A DNA stretch of 12,952 nt from an uncultured Lachnospiraceae bacterium (GTDB lineage: Bacteria; Bacillota_A; Clostridia; Lachnospirales; Lachnospiraceae). Below the pieces are notes generated by a model that was given only the letters and a program-made list of their open reading frames with translations, was not told the origin of the DNA and did no database searches. Positions 1-7,847 of this stretch are shown piece after piece. The translations under genes and the position numbers were made by a program. The stretch is taken from positions 1-12,952 of the forward strand of contig CAMWWF010000046.1 of the NCBI GenBank assembly GCA_947177885.1, given 5' to 3'. Each line of letters begins with the position of its first letter. Position 1 is the stretch's first letter.

Positions 1-13
1 ATCGTCGGCAGCG

Positions 14-289
14 TCAGATGGGGATAAGAGCCAGGTCAGCCCACCGTGCGGGAGATTGGTTCGCTCCGGAAGCGCCCGATCCGCAGGACCCCGTGACAAA
101 CCGATATCCGCTCCACGCCGCCGCGCCCACCGCTATCAGGCAGATACATGCCGCCATGGTTCTGCCGTATTTCCCCAACAGCCTGTGTACGCCTGCGCTC
201 TCCCGCACCGCTTTCCGGTCACACCTCTCCAAAAGCTCCCCGTCCACACCGGACAGAGCCTCAAAGATCCTCATCGCCTGGTCGCTCAC
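14..289 (-). CDS. Short anti-sigma-factor-like membrane protein, possibly truncated
   Basis: The 91-residue reading frame starts at a GTG (289-287) that overlaps the sigma factor stop codon in a GTGA arrangement, so the two genes are probably translationally coupled. An N-terminal cytoplasmic part of about 43 residues opens with a segment (IFEALSGVDGELLERCD) resembling the start of ECF-linked anti-sigma or regulatory proteins of Clostridia. It is followed by one membrane segment at about residues 44-65. The expected role is to hold the neighbouring sigma factor at the membrane until a signal arrives; this is inferred from position and topology. Oddity: such proteins usually have an extracytoplasmic part of a hundred or more residues, but this frame stops 26 residues after the membrane segment. 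Another minus-strand frame stays open from about position 90 to the window edge, so either a frameshift or a genuinely short protein is possible. Function is tentative. Confidence 0.55.
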   Translation of the reverse strand: MSDQAMRIFEALSGVDGELLERCDRKAVRESAGVHRLLGKYGRTMAACICLIAVGAAAWSGYRFVTGSCGSGASGANQSPARWADLALIPI

Positions 290-846
290 AGCATCACCCC
301 CTCTTTTTCCAGAAACTCCTTCAATCGCGCCCTTGTGCGGAAAAGAATTGTCTTTACCGTATTCAGCTTTATGCTGTAACGTTTCGCGATCTCACTATAT
401 TCCTCCACATACCAGTACCTGCGCAGAAATACATTGCACTCTCTCTCCGGCAGGGAATGCAGAAAGTCATTTATCAGCCTTTCCAGCTCCGCCGCCTCCA
501 CCTCTTCCTCCGTATTATGCCTGTCAGGCACGCATTCCACCAGCTCGTCCAACGCCACTGTCACTCCGCCGCTCCCACGTTTCATGGCATGCTTCCCCTT
601 CCATTTATCAAAAGACAGATTGCGGGTGATGGTTCCCAGAAACAGTTCCAGCCGTTCCGGCCGTCTGGGCGGCATCACATTCCATGCCCGCAGCCATGTG
701 TCGTTGACGCACTCATCCGAATCCTCCCTGTCCTTCAATATGTTATAAGCAATACTGTAACAATATCTGCCGTATCTGTGCTGGGTCTCATGAATAGCCC
801 GCTCATCCCTGGCCCAGTACAGGTCCATGATCTCCGTATCTTTCAA
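286..846 (-). CDS. ECF-type RNA polymerase sigma factor (sigma-70 family)
   Basis: An alternative sigma factor that would direct RNA polymerase to a small regulon. From the TTG start at 846 it has 186 residues, a normal ECF length. Region 2 lies at about residues 20-85 (RYCYSIAYNILKDREDSDE, then NDTWLRAWNVMPP), and region 4 at about 125-180 (LPERECNVFLRRYW, then a helix-turn-helix around YSEIAKRYSIKLNTVKT). The frame is open upstream to 900, but I prefer TTG 846. It has a perfect AGGAGG six bases upstream, and the likely ECF promoter at 883-910 would start transcription inside the longer version. An ATG at 828 is possible but has only a GGAG three bases away. It overlaps the downstream anti-sigma-like gene by 4 bases, the usual pairing for ECF systems. 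The regulon and inducing signal cannot be told from sequence. Confidence 0.9.
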   Translation of the reverse strand: MKDTEIMDLYWARDERAIHETQHRYGRYCYSIAYNILKDREDSDECVNDTWLRAWNVMPPRRPERLELFLGTITRNLSFDKWKGKHAMKRGSGGVTVALDELVECVPDRHNTEEEVEAAELERLINDFLHSLPERECNVFLRRYWYVEEYSEIAKRYSIKLNTVKTILFRTRARLKEFLEKEGVML

Positions 847-882
847 AGCATTTCCTCCTCCCCCTGTCACATCTCTGAATAT

Positions 883-910
883 GAAACGAGTTTTCGGCAA
901 AAAAGTTTCA
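883..910 (-). promoter_or_regulatory. Candidate ECF autoregulatory promoter
   Basis: On the minus strand a TGAAAC element (910-905) is followed by 16 bases and CGTTTC (888-883). TGAAAC with a CGT-type -10 at about 16 bp is the common ECF sigma pattern in Firmicutes. Its position directly before the sigma gene suggests self-activation. The predicted transcript start near 876 leaves about 30 bases of leader with a perfect AGGAGG. The match is by eye only. Confidence 0.6.
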
Positions 911-989
911 CGAAAAAAGGCTTTTTGTCATTTCTTTTCCAAAACCCAAACTGACTTCGCGGGAGGGGCTGCCTGAACTGTGAAAGAAT

Positions 990-1010
990 GGCACCTACAT
1001 CAAAGGTGCC
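990..1010 (-). terminator. Hairpin overlapping the cls stop codon, possible weak terminator
   Basis: GGCACCT (990-996) and AGGTGCC (1004-1010) form a perfect 7-bp stem with a 7-base loop, and the cls stop codon (995-997) lies inside the structure. On the minus-strand transcript it is followed by ATTCTTTCAC, which has few U residues, so a classical intrinsic terminator is only partly satisfied. It sits exactly where the acpP-to-cls transcription run would be expected to end. Confidence 0.45.
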
Positions 1011-2554
1011 ACAACTCTCATCAGCCGTCCCAGGAATCTCTCCCTGAGCTTTAATTTTTTGTAATCCTCCGCCTTCATCCCGATGCATTTTTCCAGAGTT
1101 GCCTGCACATCCTTCTCCATCGCCTGTATCTGCGAATTCCGGTAAAGTACCGCGCCGCACTCGAAATGATGATACAGGCTGCGGTAATCCAGATTCACGG
1201 TTCCCACCACCGCTTTCAGGTCATCCGCCACAAACAGTTTCGCATGGACAAAGCCGGGTTCATACTCATAAATCTTCACTCCCGCTTCCAGCAGATCATT
1301 GTAATACGTTTTAGCCAGCATAAAGGCATACTTCTTGTCCGGCACATGGGGCATGATGATCACTGTTTCCACTCCTCTTTTGGCCGCGAAACACAGCGCC
1401 ACCATCATCTGATGATCCAGGATCAGATAGGGTGTCATGATATGCACATAGGTGTGCGCCGTGTTAATGATATCCAGATATACCTTCTCCCCCACGCGCT
1501 CCGGTCCCAGAGGGCAGACGCTGTATGGGATCACATATCCGTCGCTGGGACGGGACACATCGTCGGGACAGACATATTTCTCATATGCCTCCTTCTGCTT
1601 TTCCGACTCGTCCCAAAGCTCCAGGAACATATAGGTAAAGCGTTCCACCGCGTCTCCGGTAAGCTTTATGCCCACATCCTTCCAATGCCCGAAACGCATC
1701 TTTTCATTGATGTATTCGTCCGCAATGTTGATCCCGCCGGTAAATGCCACCCGCCCGTCCACCACAAGGATCTTACGGTGATCCCGGTTATTGTAATGTG
1801 GAGAAAAGATCGGCCTGATGGGAGAAAACATCTTACATTTGATCCCTTCCTCCTCCATCATCTTCGGAAAGAAGTTTGGCAGATTCCACAGCACATTGGT
1901 GCCGTCATACAGGAAGCGCACTTCCACTCCCTGCTTTGCCTTCTCCTTCAGGACATCGATCACGGTCTCCATCATCATGCCCCCGCTGACAATGAAAAAT
2001 TCCATAAAAATGAACTTCTCCGCCTTCTGCAGCTCCTCGATCATGGCGGGAAACTGTTCATCCCCCAGATGATAGTATGTCACCTGAGTATTGTCATAGA
2101 CAGGACTGTTGTCATACGCTTCCAGATAATGGGCCAGCTGTCCCATGGAAGGACTCTCCTGGCGCAGCTTTTCCTCCAGCTCCGGCCGCGGTTTTACATA
2201 TGTCCTGGTATACTGTGAAAGCTTCTGCAGCCGGCCGTACAGAACCTTGGTTCCGGGCTGCAGAATGATCGTTGTATAGAATATGGCCCCGAATATGGGA
2301 AAAATGGCAATGGGAAACATCCAGGCAAGCTTCATATCGGGATTGCCCGCCGCGTTAAAAATATGAACCACCGCCACACCGCTGATGATCAGAAAAAAGA
2401 TATAAAACAGATAACTGTAGCTTCGCAGCAGAAAGAAGGCAATAATCAGCAGCGCCAGCTGTGCCAGAAATCCCAGCATGATGACAGCTGTCCGCCCATA
2501 TATCATCGTCTTCAAATTACCGAACCGATTATTTCCTGTTGTATTTGCGCTCAT
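995..2554 (-). CDS. cls: Cardiolipin synthase (phospholipase D family)
   Basis: A membrane enzyme that joins two phosphatidylglycerol molecules into cardiolipin plus glycerol. From ATG 2554 the protein has 519 residues, normal for bacterial Cls. Two hydrophobic segments lie at about residues 22-66, with a further hydrophobic stretch at about 77-98. Both catalytic HKD motifs are intact: HRKILVVD (H259, K261, D266) followed by GGIN, and HAKLFVAD (H437, K439, D444) followed by GTVNLD. The frame is open up to 2686, but those 44 extra residues are a shadow of the kinase gene. ATG 2554 has GGAGA at suitable spacing and begins just before a normal Cls N terminus. The start overlaps the 3' end of the histidine kinase gene by 26 bases, so translation of the two is probably coupled. 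The family call is firm; which of several cls paralogues it is cannot be told. Confidence 0.95.
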   Translation of the reverse strand: MSANTTGNNRFGNLKTMIYGRTAVIMLGFLAQLALLIIAFFLLRSYSYLFYIFFLIISGVAVVHIFNAAGNPDMKLAWMFPIAIFPIFGAIFYTTIILQPGTKVLYGRLQKLSQYTRTYVKPRPELEEKLRQESPSMGQLAHYLEAYDNSPVYDNTQVTYYHLGDEQFPAMIEELQKAEKFIFMEFFIVSGGMMMETVIDVLKEKAKQGVEVRFLYDGTNVLWNLPNFFPKMMEEEGIKCKMFSPIRPIFSPHYNNRDHRKILVVDGRVAFTGGINIADEYINEKMRFGHWKDVGIKLTGDAVERFTYMFLELWDESEKQKEAYEKYVCPDDVSRPSDGYVIPYSVCPLGPERVGEKVYLDIINTAHTYVHIMTPYLILDHQMMVALCFAAKRGVETVIIMPHVPDKKYAFMLAKTYYNDLLEAGVKIYEYEPGFVHAKLFVADDLKAVVGTVNLDYRSLYHHFECGAVLYRNSQIQAMEKDVQATLEKCIGMKAEDYKKLKLRERFLGRLMRVVAPLM

Positions 2555-3935
2555 GTGACTCTCCAATCCAAGCACTTCCCGCACTTTCAACCATACCAGT
2601 GCCCTGGGCACAGACATCTCGTGAGAAGAATGCCGGCCCCTGAACCTGCAGATCTTCTTTGGCCCTTTCCGCGGGAGCTTCCACATGTTCCAGTTTCAGA
2701 CGGACCGTAAAGCTGCTCCCTTCCCCTTCTTTGCTCTCCGCCTGTATCCTGCCTTCTATGGCATCCAGCGCCCGCTTGACAAAGAAGAAGCCCCATCCGA
2801 TCCCTTCCGTCATTTTCATGGAGACATGCCTGTCCCGGGCGAACAGCTCCCGGATGACAACCAGCTGTTCCCAGCTGATACCGCAGCCTGTGTCCTGCAC
2901 CAAGACGGCCACTTCATCCCAGCCGTACCCTGTCTCCTCCAGCCATGCCTTCAACAGTATCTTTCCCCCCTGACAGTTAAATTTACAGGCGTTGGCCAAC
3001 AATGCGTTCAGCAGCTGGGTCAGTCTGCTCTCATCACCATTATACCGCTGTTTCAGATTTTCATCCAGTTCCATTTTCAAAGTGATATTTTTTTCTCCCG
3101 CGCCCATTCTCATGCAGTAGTCGTAACAATTATGCATTATCTCCCGCATGGAAAAAGGCCTTTTGGAGGTTCTGACCCGCCACTCCCGAAATATACTGAC
3201 TTGAAAAATATCATCCAGCATGGTCAGTATATAATTTCCAATGCTCTCCGCACGGGCGAGATAATCTCTGACCTGCTGCTCTCCCTGTCCTATGGTTTCC
3301 CTTGCGAGCGTATTCGATTCCATCATTGCATTCAATGGGATACGCAGATCATGACACATATACCGCAGAAATTCCGTCTTGGAGGCCTCCTCGTCCCTGG
3401 ACTTCTGCAGCATCTCCCAGAGCTGCTCCTTATACAGTTCTTCGGCTCTTACCGACTCATCCGCATCTCTCGTATAGATCATGACACAATCAGGCTCCTT
3501 CGCCGGAATGATGAGCATCTGCATCCACTGATATTCTGCCGAATTCTGCCTGCTCTTACAGATACAGGTATCGCTGCGGAGCTCATTCTCCCTGATCCTG
3601 CGCATGTGTTCCAGAGAGGTAAAAGTCCGGACCCTCTCCTGGTCCTCCGGGTAAATGGCTTCCAGAAACGGGATCCGAAATTCATACCAGTCATATGTTT
3701 CAAAGGGCACTGTTGTTTCTTCGCTCTTGGCCCTGATAAAGACGCATTCCGCCGTACGGTAATTGATCTTTGCAATTCTCGGAAACACCTCGTCCAATGC
3801 CTCCAGCGCCATATTTATCAATACATTTTTCCTGTGATTCTTCCTGTACCATCGGCAGATGAAAAATAGCAATAATGCCACTATACCCATAAGCATAGTG
3901 GCACCTGCAGCATATAATATCAGTTCTTTGTCCAT
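2529..3935 (-). CDS. Membrane-anchored sensor histidine kinase, orphan
   Basis: A 468-residue protein with one N-terminal membrane segment (about residues 7-28) and almost no extracellular part. A sensor-like region without clear identity follows (about 45-160, possibly PAS-like), then a short coiled stretch. The dimerisation/phosphoacceptor helix carries HDLRIPL with the likely phosphorylated His195. In the ATPase domain the N box is NALLANACKF (about 310-319) and the G1 box is DTGCGIS (348-354). The G2 box, GIGWGFFFVK (378-387), departs from the usual GxGLGL and could affect ATP-lid behaviour. About 50 residues of low-recognition tail follow the ATPase domain. No response regulator is encoded in the window. 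The gene starts 3 bases after the fabT stop and runs into cls, so it appears to belong to a lipid-related operon. A membrane or lipid signal is an inference from context only. Confidence 0.88.
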   Translation of the reverse strand: MDKELILYAAGATMLMGIVALLLFFICRWYRKNHRKNVLINMALEALDEVFPRIAKINYRTAECVFIRAKSEETTVPFETYDWYEFRIPFLEAIYPEDQERVRTFTSLEHMRRIRENELRSDTCICKSRQNSAEYQWMQMLIIPAKEPDCVMIYTRDADESVRAEELYKEQLWEMLQKSRDEEASKTEFLRYMCHDLRIPLNAMMESNTLARETIGQGEQQVRDYLARAESIGNYILTMLDDIFQVSIFREWRVRTSKRPFSMREIMHNCYDYCMRMGAGEKNITLKMELDENLKQRYNGDESRLTQLLNALLANACKFNCQGGKILLKAWLEETGYGWDEVAVLVQDTGCGISWEQLVVIRELFARDRHVSMKMTEGIGWGFFFVKRALDAIEGRIQAESKEGEGSSFTVRLKLEHVEAPAERAKEDLQVQGPAFFSRDVCAQGTGMVESAGSAWIGESHERKYNRK

Positions 3936-3938
3936 GGC

Positions 3939-4388
3939 TTATGTCGTTCCTTCCGGCTCCAGAAAATGGTTCAGATTTTGGAGACATCGATACAGAATCT
4001 CCATCTCCTCCTCACTCAGATCCTTTACAATAGCCTTTATCATTTTCTTATGAAAATCGCGGTGATGATAAAAAGCTTTCTTCCCTTTTTCGGTAAGAAG
4101 CACATAAACGACACGCTTGTCCTCCTGGCTGCGTTCACGCCTTATATAACCCTTTTTCTCCAGACCGTTCATATTTGTGGTCAGGGTGCCGACAGTAACA
4201 GACAGTCTATGCGCAATGACGGACATATTTCGAGGTTCCTCCATTCCGATCGCCTCAATAATATGCATATCGTTGTTGGTAATATCACAAAACTGTGATG
4301 TGATAACCGCCTTTCCCTCCAGATCCATCACATGATTGAACAGGTTTACCAACAATTCATTGATCGAGCGCTTTGTATTCTGTGCCAT
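3939..4388 (-). CDS. fabT: FabT-like MarR-family repressor of fatty acid synthesis
   Basis: A 149-residue winged-helix DNA-binding protein. It resembles streptococcal FabT along its length: an N-terminal LVNLFNHVM segment, TSQFCDITNNDMHIIEAIG, the recognition region VTVGTLTTNMNGLEKKGYIRR (about residues 64-84), a wing with RSQEDKRVVYVLLTEKG, and an HRDFHKKM-type helix in the C-terminal dimerisation part. FabT represses fab genes and, in streptococci, binds DNA better with long-chain acyl-ACP, giving end-product feedback. Here it lies after fabH, with a 102-bp gap containing no obvious FabT box. Three matching operators lie in front of acpP at 12731-12775. The ATG has only a weak, distant AAAGG. 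MarR membership is clear; the FabT assignment rests on remembered sequence resemblance plus context. The kinase gene follows after 3 bases. Confidence 0.88.
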   Translation of the reverse strand: MAQNTKRSINELLVNLFNHVMDLEGKAVITSQFCDITNNDMHIIEAIGMEEPRNMSVIAHRLSVTVGTLTTNMNGLEKKGYIRRERSQEDKRVVYVLLTEKGKKAFYHHRDFHKKMIKAIVKDLSEEEMEILYRCLQNLNHFLEPEGTT

Positions 4389-4490
4389 GTTTTACCGACG
4401 CCTTTCATCACAACGAGAACGAGGTAAGAAGCTGTTGCTGAATACCTCATTATATAATTTACCAATTTCCCCAAAAATGTCAATGGACTT

Positions 4491-5474
4491 TTACCACTTT
4501 ATTACACAAGCTCCATAAGTAAGTCCCGCACCGAAACCGGAGAGCACCAGCGTCATACCCGGGACCAGCCTTCCCTGACGGTTCAGTTCATCCAGCAGGA
4601 CCGGGATCGCAGCGGAAGACATGTTGCCCACTCTGTCCAGATTGACGGGAAATTTCGAGAGCTCCGCTTTCAGCCGCCTGGAAATCCCTTCGATGATACG
4701 GCGGTTTGCCTGATGGAGCACAAAGAGATCCACATCCTCCATCCCTATGCCGGCCTTTTCCAACGCCTCCTCAATGCTTGCAGGAACCTGACGGACCGCA
4801 AAGGCAAATACCTCTCTGCCGTCCATCTGTACATAACGCATAAAGTCCTGTCCGGTAAAATAGGGATTTTCCAGCTGCCGGCTGCCGCAGGCCAGGACCT
4901 TCCCCCTGCTGCCGTCAGAATGCTGTACAAATCCCAGCACTCCGCCCTCCTCACAGGCTTCGACCACAACGGCGCCCGCTCCGTCTCCGAACAGAATGCA
5001 GGTTCCCCTGTCCGACCAGTCAATGATCTTGGACAATACCTCCGTACCGGCGATCAGGGCGTTTCGGTAAATCCCCGCCGAGAGATAGGCATAGGCTGTG
5101 TTCAGCGCAAACAGAAAGCCGGCACAGGCCGCATTCAGGTCAAAGGCAACGGCATTTTCCGCCCCTGTCAGCTCCTGTACCTGACAGGCCGTGCAGGGAA
5201 GTGCCATCTCCGGGGAACAAGTGGCTACCAGCAAAAGCTCCACCTCGGAAGCCTCCTTTCCGGCATTCTCCAGCGCCTTCTTACAGGCGTCCGCCGCCAG
5301 AGATGCGGCGGTCTCTCCCGTGGAGATGTGCCTGGAACCGATTCCGGTCCTCTCGCGTATCCACTCGTCCGAGGTATCCACCAGCTTGGCCAGATCCTCA
5401 TTGCTCACCTGCCTTACAGGCAGAGCGCTCCCCGTTCCGATTATCTTCATTGACAAATGTGTTCTACTTCCCAT
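4491..5474 (-). CDS. fabH: Beta-ketoacyl-ACP synthase III
   Basis: Starts each fatty acid chain by condensing an acyl-CoA primer with malonyl-ACP. From ATG 5474 it has 327 residues, as usual for FabH. The catalytic triad is visible: Cys117 in NAACAGF, His254 in VLHQANRR and Asn284 in GNMSSAA. The glycine-rich C-terminal GFGAGLTYGA is also typical. The frame extends to a GTG at 5531, but ATG 5474 carries AGGAG four bases upstream. The next ATG at 5450, which begins directly at MKIIGTG, lacks a ribosome binding site. A 156-bp gap separates it from accDA. Placing fabH at the end of the cluster differs from many Firmicutes, where it comes first. Primer preference (acetyl versus branched) cannot be read with confidence. 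Confidence 0.96.
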   Translation of the reverse strand: MGSRTHLSMKIIGTGSALPVRQVSNEDLAKLVDTSDEWIRERTGIGSRHISTGETAASLAADACKKALENAGKEASEVELLLVATCSPEMALPCTACQVQELTGAENAVAFDLNAACAGFLFALNTAYAYLSAGIYRNALIAGTEVLSKIIDWSDRGTCILFGDGAGAVVVEACEEGGVLGFVQHSDGSRGKVLACGSRQLENPYFTGQDFMRYVQMDGREVFAFAVRQVPASIEEALEKAGIGMEDVDLFVLHQANRRIIEGISRRLKAELSKFPVNLDRVGNMSSAAIPVLLDELNRQGRLVPGMTLVLSGFGAGLTYGACVIKW

Positions 5475-5630
5475 GCTTCTCCTGTCTCCATGCTTTTCTG
5501 TATTTATACTCTTCCGCGCACTTTCGGGCACATCCGTTCCAATAGGTAATTCCGGAATACCTTACAGCGGGTACCACATTCAGCAGCCCGGAGGATCCAG
5601 CTGTAACAGTCGGCAACCCGGAACCCAATC

Positions 5631-7406
5631 CTAAAATTTCCGGAACCGCTCATATCTCTCCGCTGCGATCTCCTCCCCGCTCCTGCCACGGTATTTCTCC
5701 AGAAATTCCTTTATTTTCTCCTTTAAGTAACCGGCGATCGCCTCCGCTGTGCTGTCATCCGCACCGCCGAACTCCGGTATGATCTGCTCGATGACATTCA
5801 GCTGCTTTAAGTCCTGAGCCGTGATCCGCATCACTTCACTGGCCTCCTTTGCCTTGCCGGAATCCTTCCAGAGAATGGACGCAAAGCCCTCCGGAGAGAG
5901 AATGGAATAAGTGGCATTCTCCAGCATCCATACCTCATTTCCCACACCGGTGGCAAGAGCGCCTCCGCTGCCGCCCTCACCGATGAAAATGCAGAGCACA
6001 GGCACCTTCAGAGCTGCCATCTCCATCAGGTTCCGGGCGATCACCTCCCCCTGTCCCCGCTCTTCCGCCTCAATGCCGGGGAACGCACCGGAAGTGTTGA
6101 CAAAGCTGATGATCGGCCGGTTGAATTTCTCCGCCTGCTTCATCAGGCGCAGGGCTTTGCGGTATCCCTCTGGCATGGGCATACCGTAGTTTCGCATCTG
6201 GCACTCCTTTATGTCCTTGCCCTTGTGATCTGCAATGACCGTCACCGGCTGCCCATCCAGAAATCCGATGCCGCCGATGATCGCAGGGTCGTCCCGGAAG
6301 CTTCTGTCCCCATGCGCCTCCACAAAGTAATCAAAAATATGATTCATGTAATCGCAGGCGGAAGCTCTCTCCATGCGCCTCGCCGCCTTCACCTTTTCCC
6401 AGGCATCCTTGGGGCGCACTTTCCAGACCTGTTCCTTCAGGATCTCGCTCAGCTCGAAGTGAGACTCTGTGCCGGGAGTGAAAGCGGCATATTCCCTCTC
6501 CTGACACTGATGCGATCTTACCAGAAAATAAATGGTCTTCTTTAAGTTCTCACGCCTTACAATACCGTCTATAATGCCGTGTTCCTGAAGGAACTCCGCC
6601 GTCTGGAAGCCCTCAGGCAGCTCCTGCCCGATAGTCTGCTTGATCACTCTGGGACCCGCAAAACCGATCAGCGCACCCGGCTCCGCCATGATAACATCGC
6701 CCAGCATGGCAAAGCTTGCCGTCACGCCGCCGGTGGTGGGATCCGTCAGGACCGTACAGTACAGCAGGCCCGCCTCTCCCAGCTTCCGGACCGCCGCGGA
6801 AGTCTTCGCCATCTGCATCAGAGAGACGATCCCTTCCTGCATGCGGGCTCCTCCGGAGCAGCAGAACAGGAAGACGGGCAGCTTACATTCAATGGCTTTC
6901 TCAATAGCCGCCGTGATCTTTTCGCCCACCGTATGTCCCATGCTTGCCATCAGGAATCTGGAGTCACAGATGCCCAGCACGATATCCTCTCCAAATACCT
7001 TGCAGCGTCCCACGGTGACAGCTTCATCCAGTCCCGTCTTCTCCCTTGCTTCCGCAAGCTTATCTTCATAGCCCTCATAGGCCAGAGGATTGCGGACGGG
7101 CATGTCTGTGAACCAGGGCTCAAAGGTATGAGGGTCAGCCACCATCCGGATGCGGTTGTGGGCTTTCACTCTGAAATATCCGCCGCACTCATAACAGATA
7201 TACTTTTTCTTCACCACCCGGTCTCTGTCCACCATCTTCCCGCACTTGGGACACTTGATCAGATATATATCTTTCTCCTGCGGCTCTTCTTCGGTTTTTT
7301 CCTCTTCTTTAGGTTCCGCCTCCGTACTGCTGAAATTGATATCATGATATATTTTGCTGAATTTTTTGGAAAAGAATTCTCTCTGTTTTACCCTGCGCAG
7401 TTTCAC
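5631..7406 (-). CDS. accDA: Acetyl-CoA carboxylase carboxyltransferase, fused beta and alpha subunits
   Basis: Transfers carboxyl from carboxybiotin to acetyl-CoA to give malonyl-CoA, the committed FAS II step. One polypeptide holds an AccD half, then an AccA half. Numbering from ATG 7412 (593 residues): a basic N terminus, an acidic Glu-rich linker (31-48), and a zinc ribbon (Cys54, Cys57, Cys73, Cys76). The AccD crotonase-like core follows (SGGARMQEG at 186-194, TGGV at 227-230). The AccA half begins near 330, with [10 protein letters not shown] at 361-370, [13 protein letters not shown] at 444-456 and GEGGSGGAL at 478-486. Fused AccDA proteins are known in some Clostridia and other bacteria. 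A full AGGAGGT sits one base before ATG 7412 but seven before GTG 7406, so I give the GTG start; ATG 7412 remains possible. It follows fabZ by 6-12 bases. The partner genes accB and accC are absent from the window. Confidence 0.95.
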   Translation of the reverse strand: MKLRRVKQREFFSKKFSKIYHDINFSSTEAEPKEEEKTEEEPQEKDIYLIKCPKCGKMVDRDRVVKKKYICYECGGYFRVKAHNRIRMVADPHTFEPWFTDMPVRNPLAYEGYEDKLAEAREKTGLDEAVTVGRCKVFGEDIVLGICDSRFLMASMGHTVGEKITAAIEKAIECKLPVFLFCCSGGARMQEGIVSLMQMAKTSAAVRKLGEAGLLYCTVLTDPTTGGVTASFAMLGDVIMAEPGALIGFAGPRVIKQTIGQELPEGFQTAEFLQEHGIIDGIVRRENLKKTIYFLVRSHQCQEREYAAFTPGTESHFELSEILKEQVWKVRPKDAWEKVKAARRMERASACDYMNHIFDYFVEAHGDRSFRDDPAIIGGIGFLDGQPVTVIADHKGKDIKECQMRNYGMPMPEGYRKALRLMKQAEKFNRPIISFVNTSGAFPGIEAEERGQGEVIARNLMEMAALKVPVLCIFIGEGGSGGALATGVGNEVWMLENATYSILSPEGFASILWKDSGKAKEASEVMRITAQDLKQLNVIEQIIPEFGGADDSTAEAIAGYLKEKIKEFLEKYRGRSGEEIAAERYERFRKF

Positions 7407-7418
7407 GATCATACCTCC

Positions 7419-7847
7419 TCAACCAATGGCAAAAGTTAATTCCGCCTGTGCCGCCACTCTGCCGTTTACCCTGGCGACAGCCTGCCCGATCCCGATGGGC
7501 CCCTTTACTTTGACGATGGCAGTCTCCAGTTCCAGCACATCGCCCGGAAGCACCTTCTGACGAAATTTAGCCTTGTCAATACCCGCAAAATAAGCGGTAT
7601 GTCCCTTAAACTCCGGCTGCGCCAGCATGGCCACCGCTCCCACCTGTGCCAGAGCCTCCATGATGAGCACTCCGGGCATCACCGGATTCCCCGGAAAATG
7701 TCCCTGGAAATAGGGCTCATTTGCACTGACACACTTTTTCCCCACCGCACGGACTCCCGGCTCCAGCTCCTCGATGGTATCGATCAGCAGAAACGGATGT
7801 CTGTGGGGAATGATCTCCATGATCTCTTTCGTCGTATAGACTGACAT
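7419..7847 (-). CDS. fabZ: 3-hydroxyacyl-ACP dehydratase FabZ
   Basis: Removes water from 3-hydroxyacyl-ACP to give trans-2-enoyl-ACP. It has 142 residues, the normal FabZ length, with a single hot-dog fold. The catalytic pair is present: His50 in [11 protein letters not shown] and Glu64 in LIMEALAQ. The N-terminal [11 protein letters not shown] motif is also characteristic. ATG 7847 has an AAAGGA about nine bases upstream. It is separated from fabF by a 281-bp gap that contains inverted repeats, and is nearly joined to accDA. No FabM- or FabN-like isomerase is seen nearby, so how unsaturated fatty acids are made, if they are, cannot be told here. Confidence 0.96.
   Translation of the reverse strand: MSVYTTKEIMEIIPHRHPFLLIDTIEELEPGVRAVGKKCVSANEPYFQGHFPGNPVMPGVLIMEALAQVGAVAMLAQPEFKGHTAYFAGIDKAKFRQKVLPGDVLELETAIVKVKGPIGIGQAVARVNGRVAAQAELTFAIG

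Noticed and set aside
914..927. AAAAAGGCTTTTT region as a terminator or operator
   Set aside because: It is nearly its own complement with no room for a loop and lies in an A/T-run area overlapping the sigma promoter neighbourhood, so no function can be supported.
2685..3869. 394-residue plus-strand open frame (and similar long plus-strand frames at 1166-2218, 7925-9034 and 11399-12553)
   Set aside because: These lie opposite well-supported genes with clear catalytic motifs and have unnatural composition, rich in His, Gln and Pro. They are antisense shadows.
4449..4483. TTGACA and TATAAT on the minus strand before fabT as a promoter
   Set aside because: Each hexamer is perfect, but they are 23 bp apart, too far for a normal sigma-A promoter. 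No better partner was found for either, so it is not listed as a feature.
5545..5561. Near-palindrome before fabH (centred on TTCCGGAA) as a terminator or operator
   Set aside because: The arms differ by one inserted base, there is no loop and no following U-run, and it matches no known operator type.
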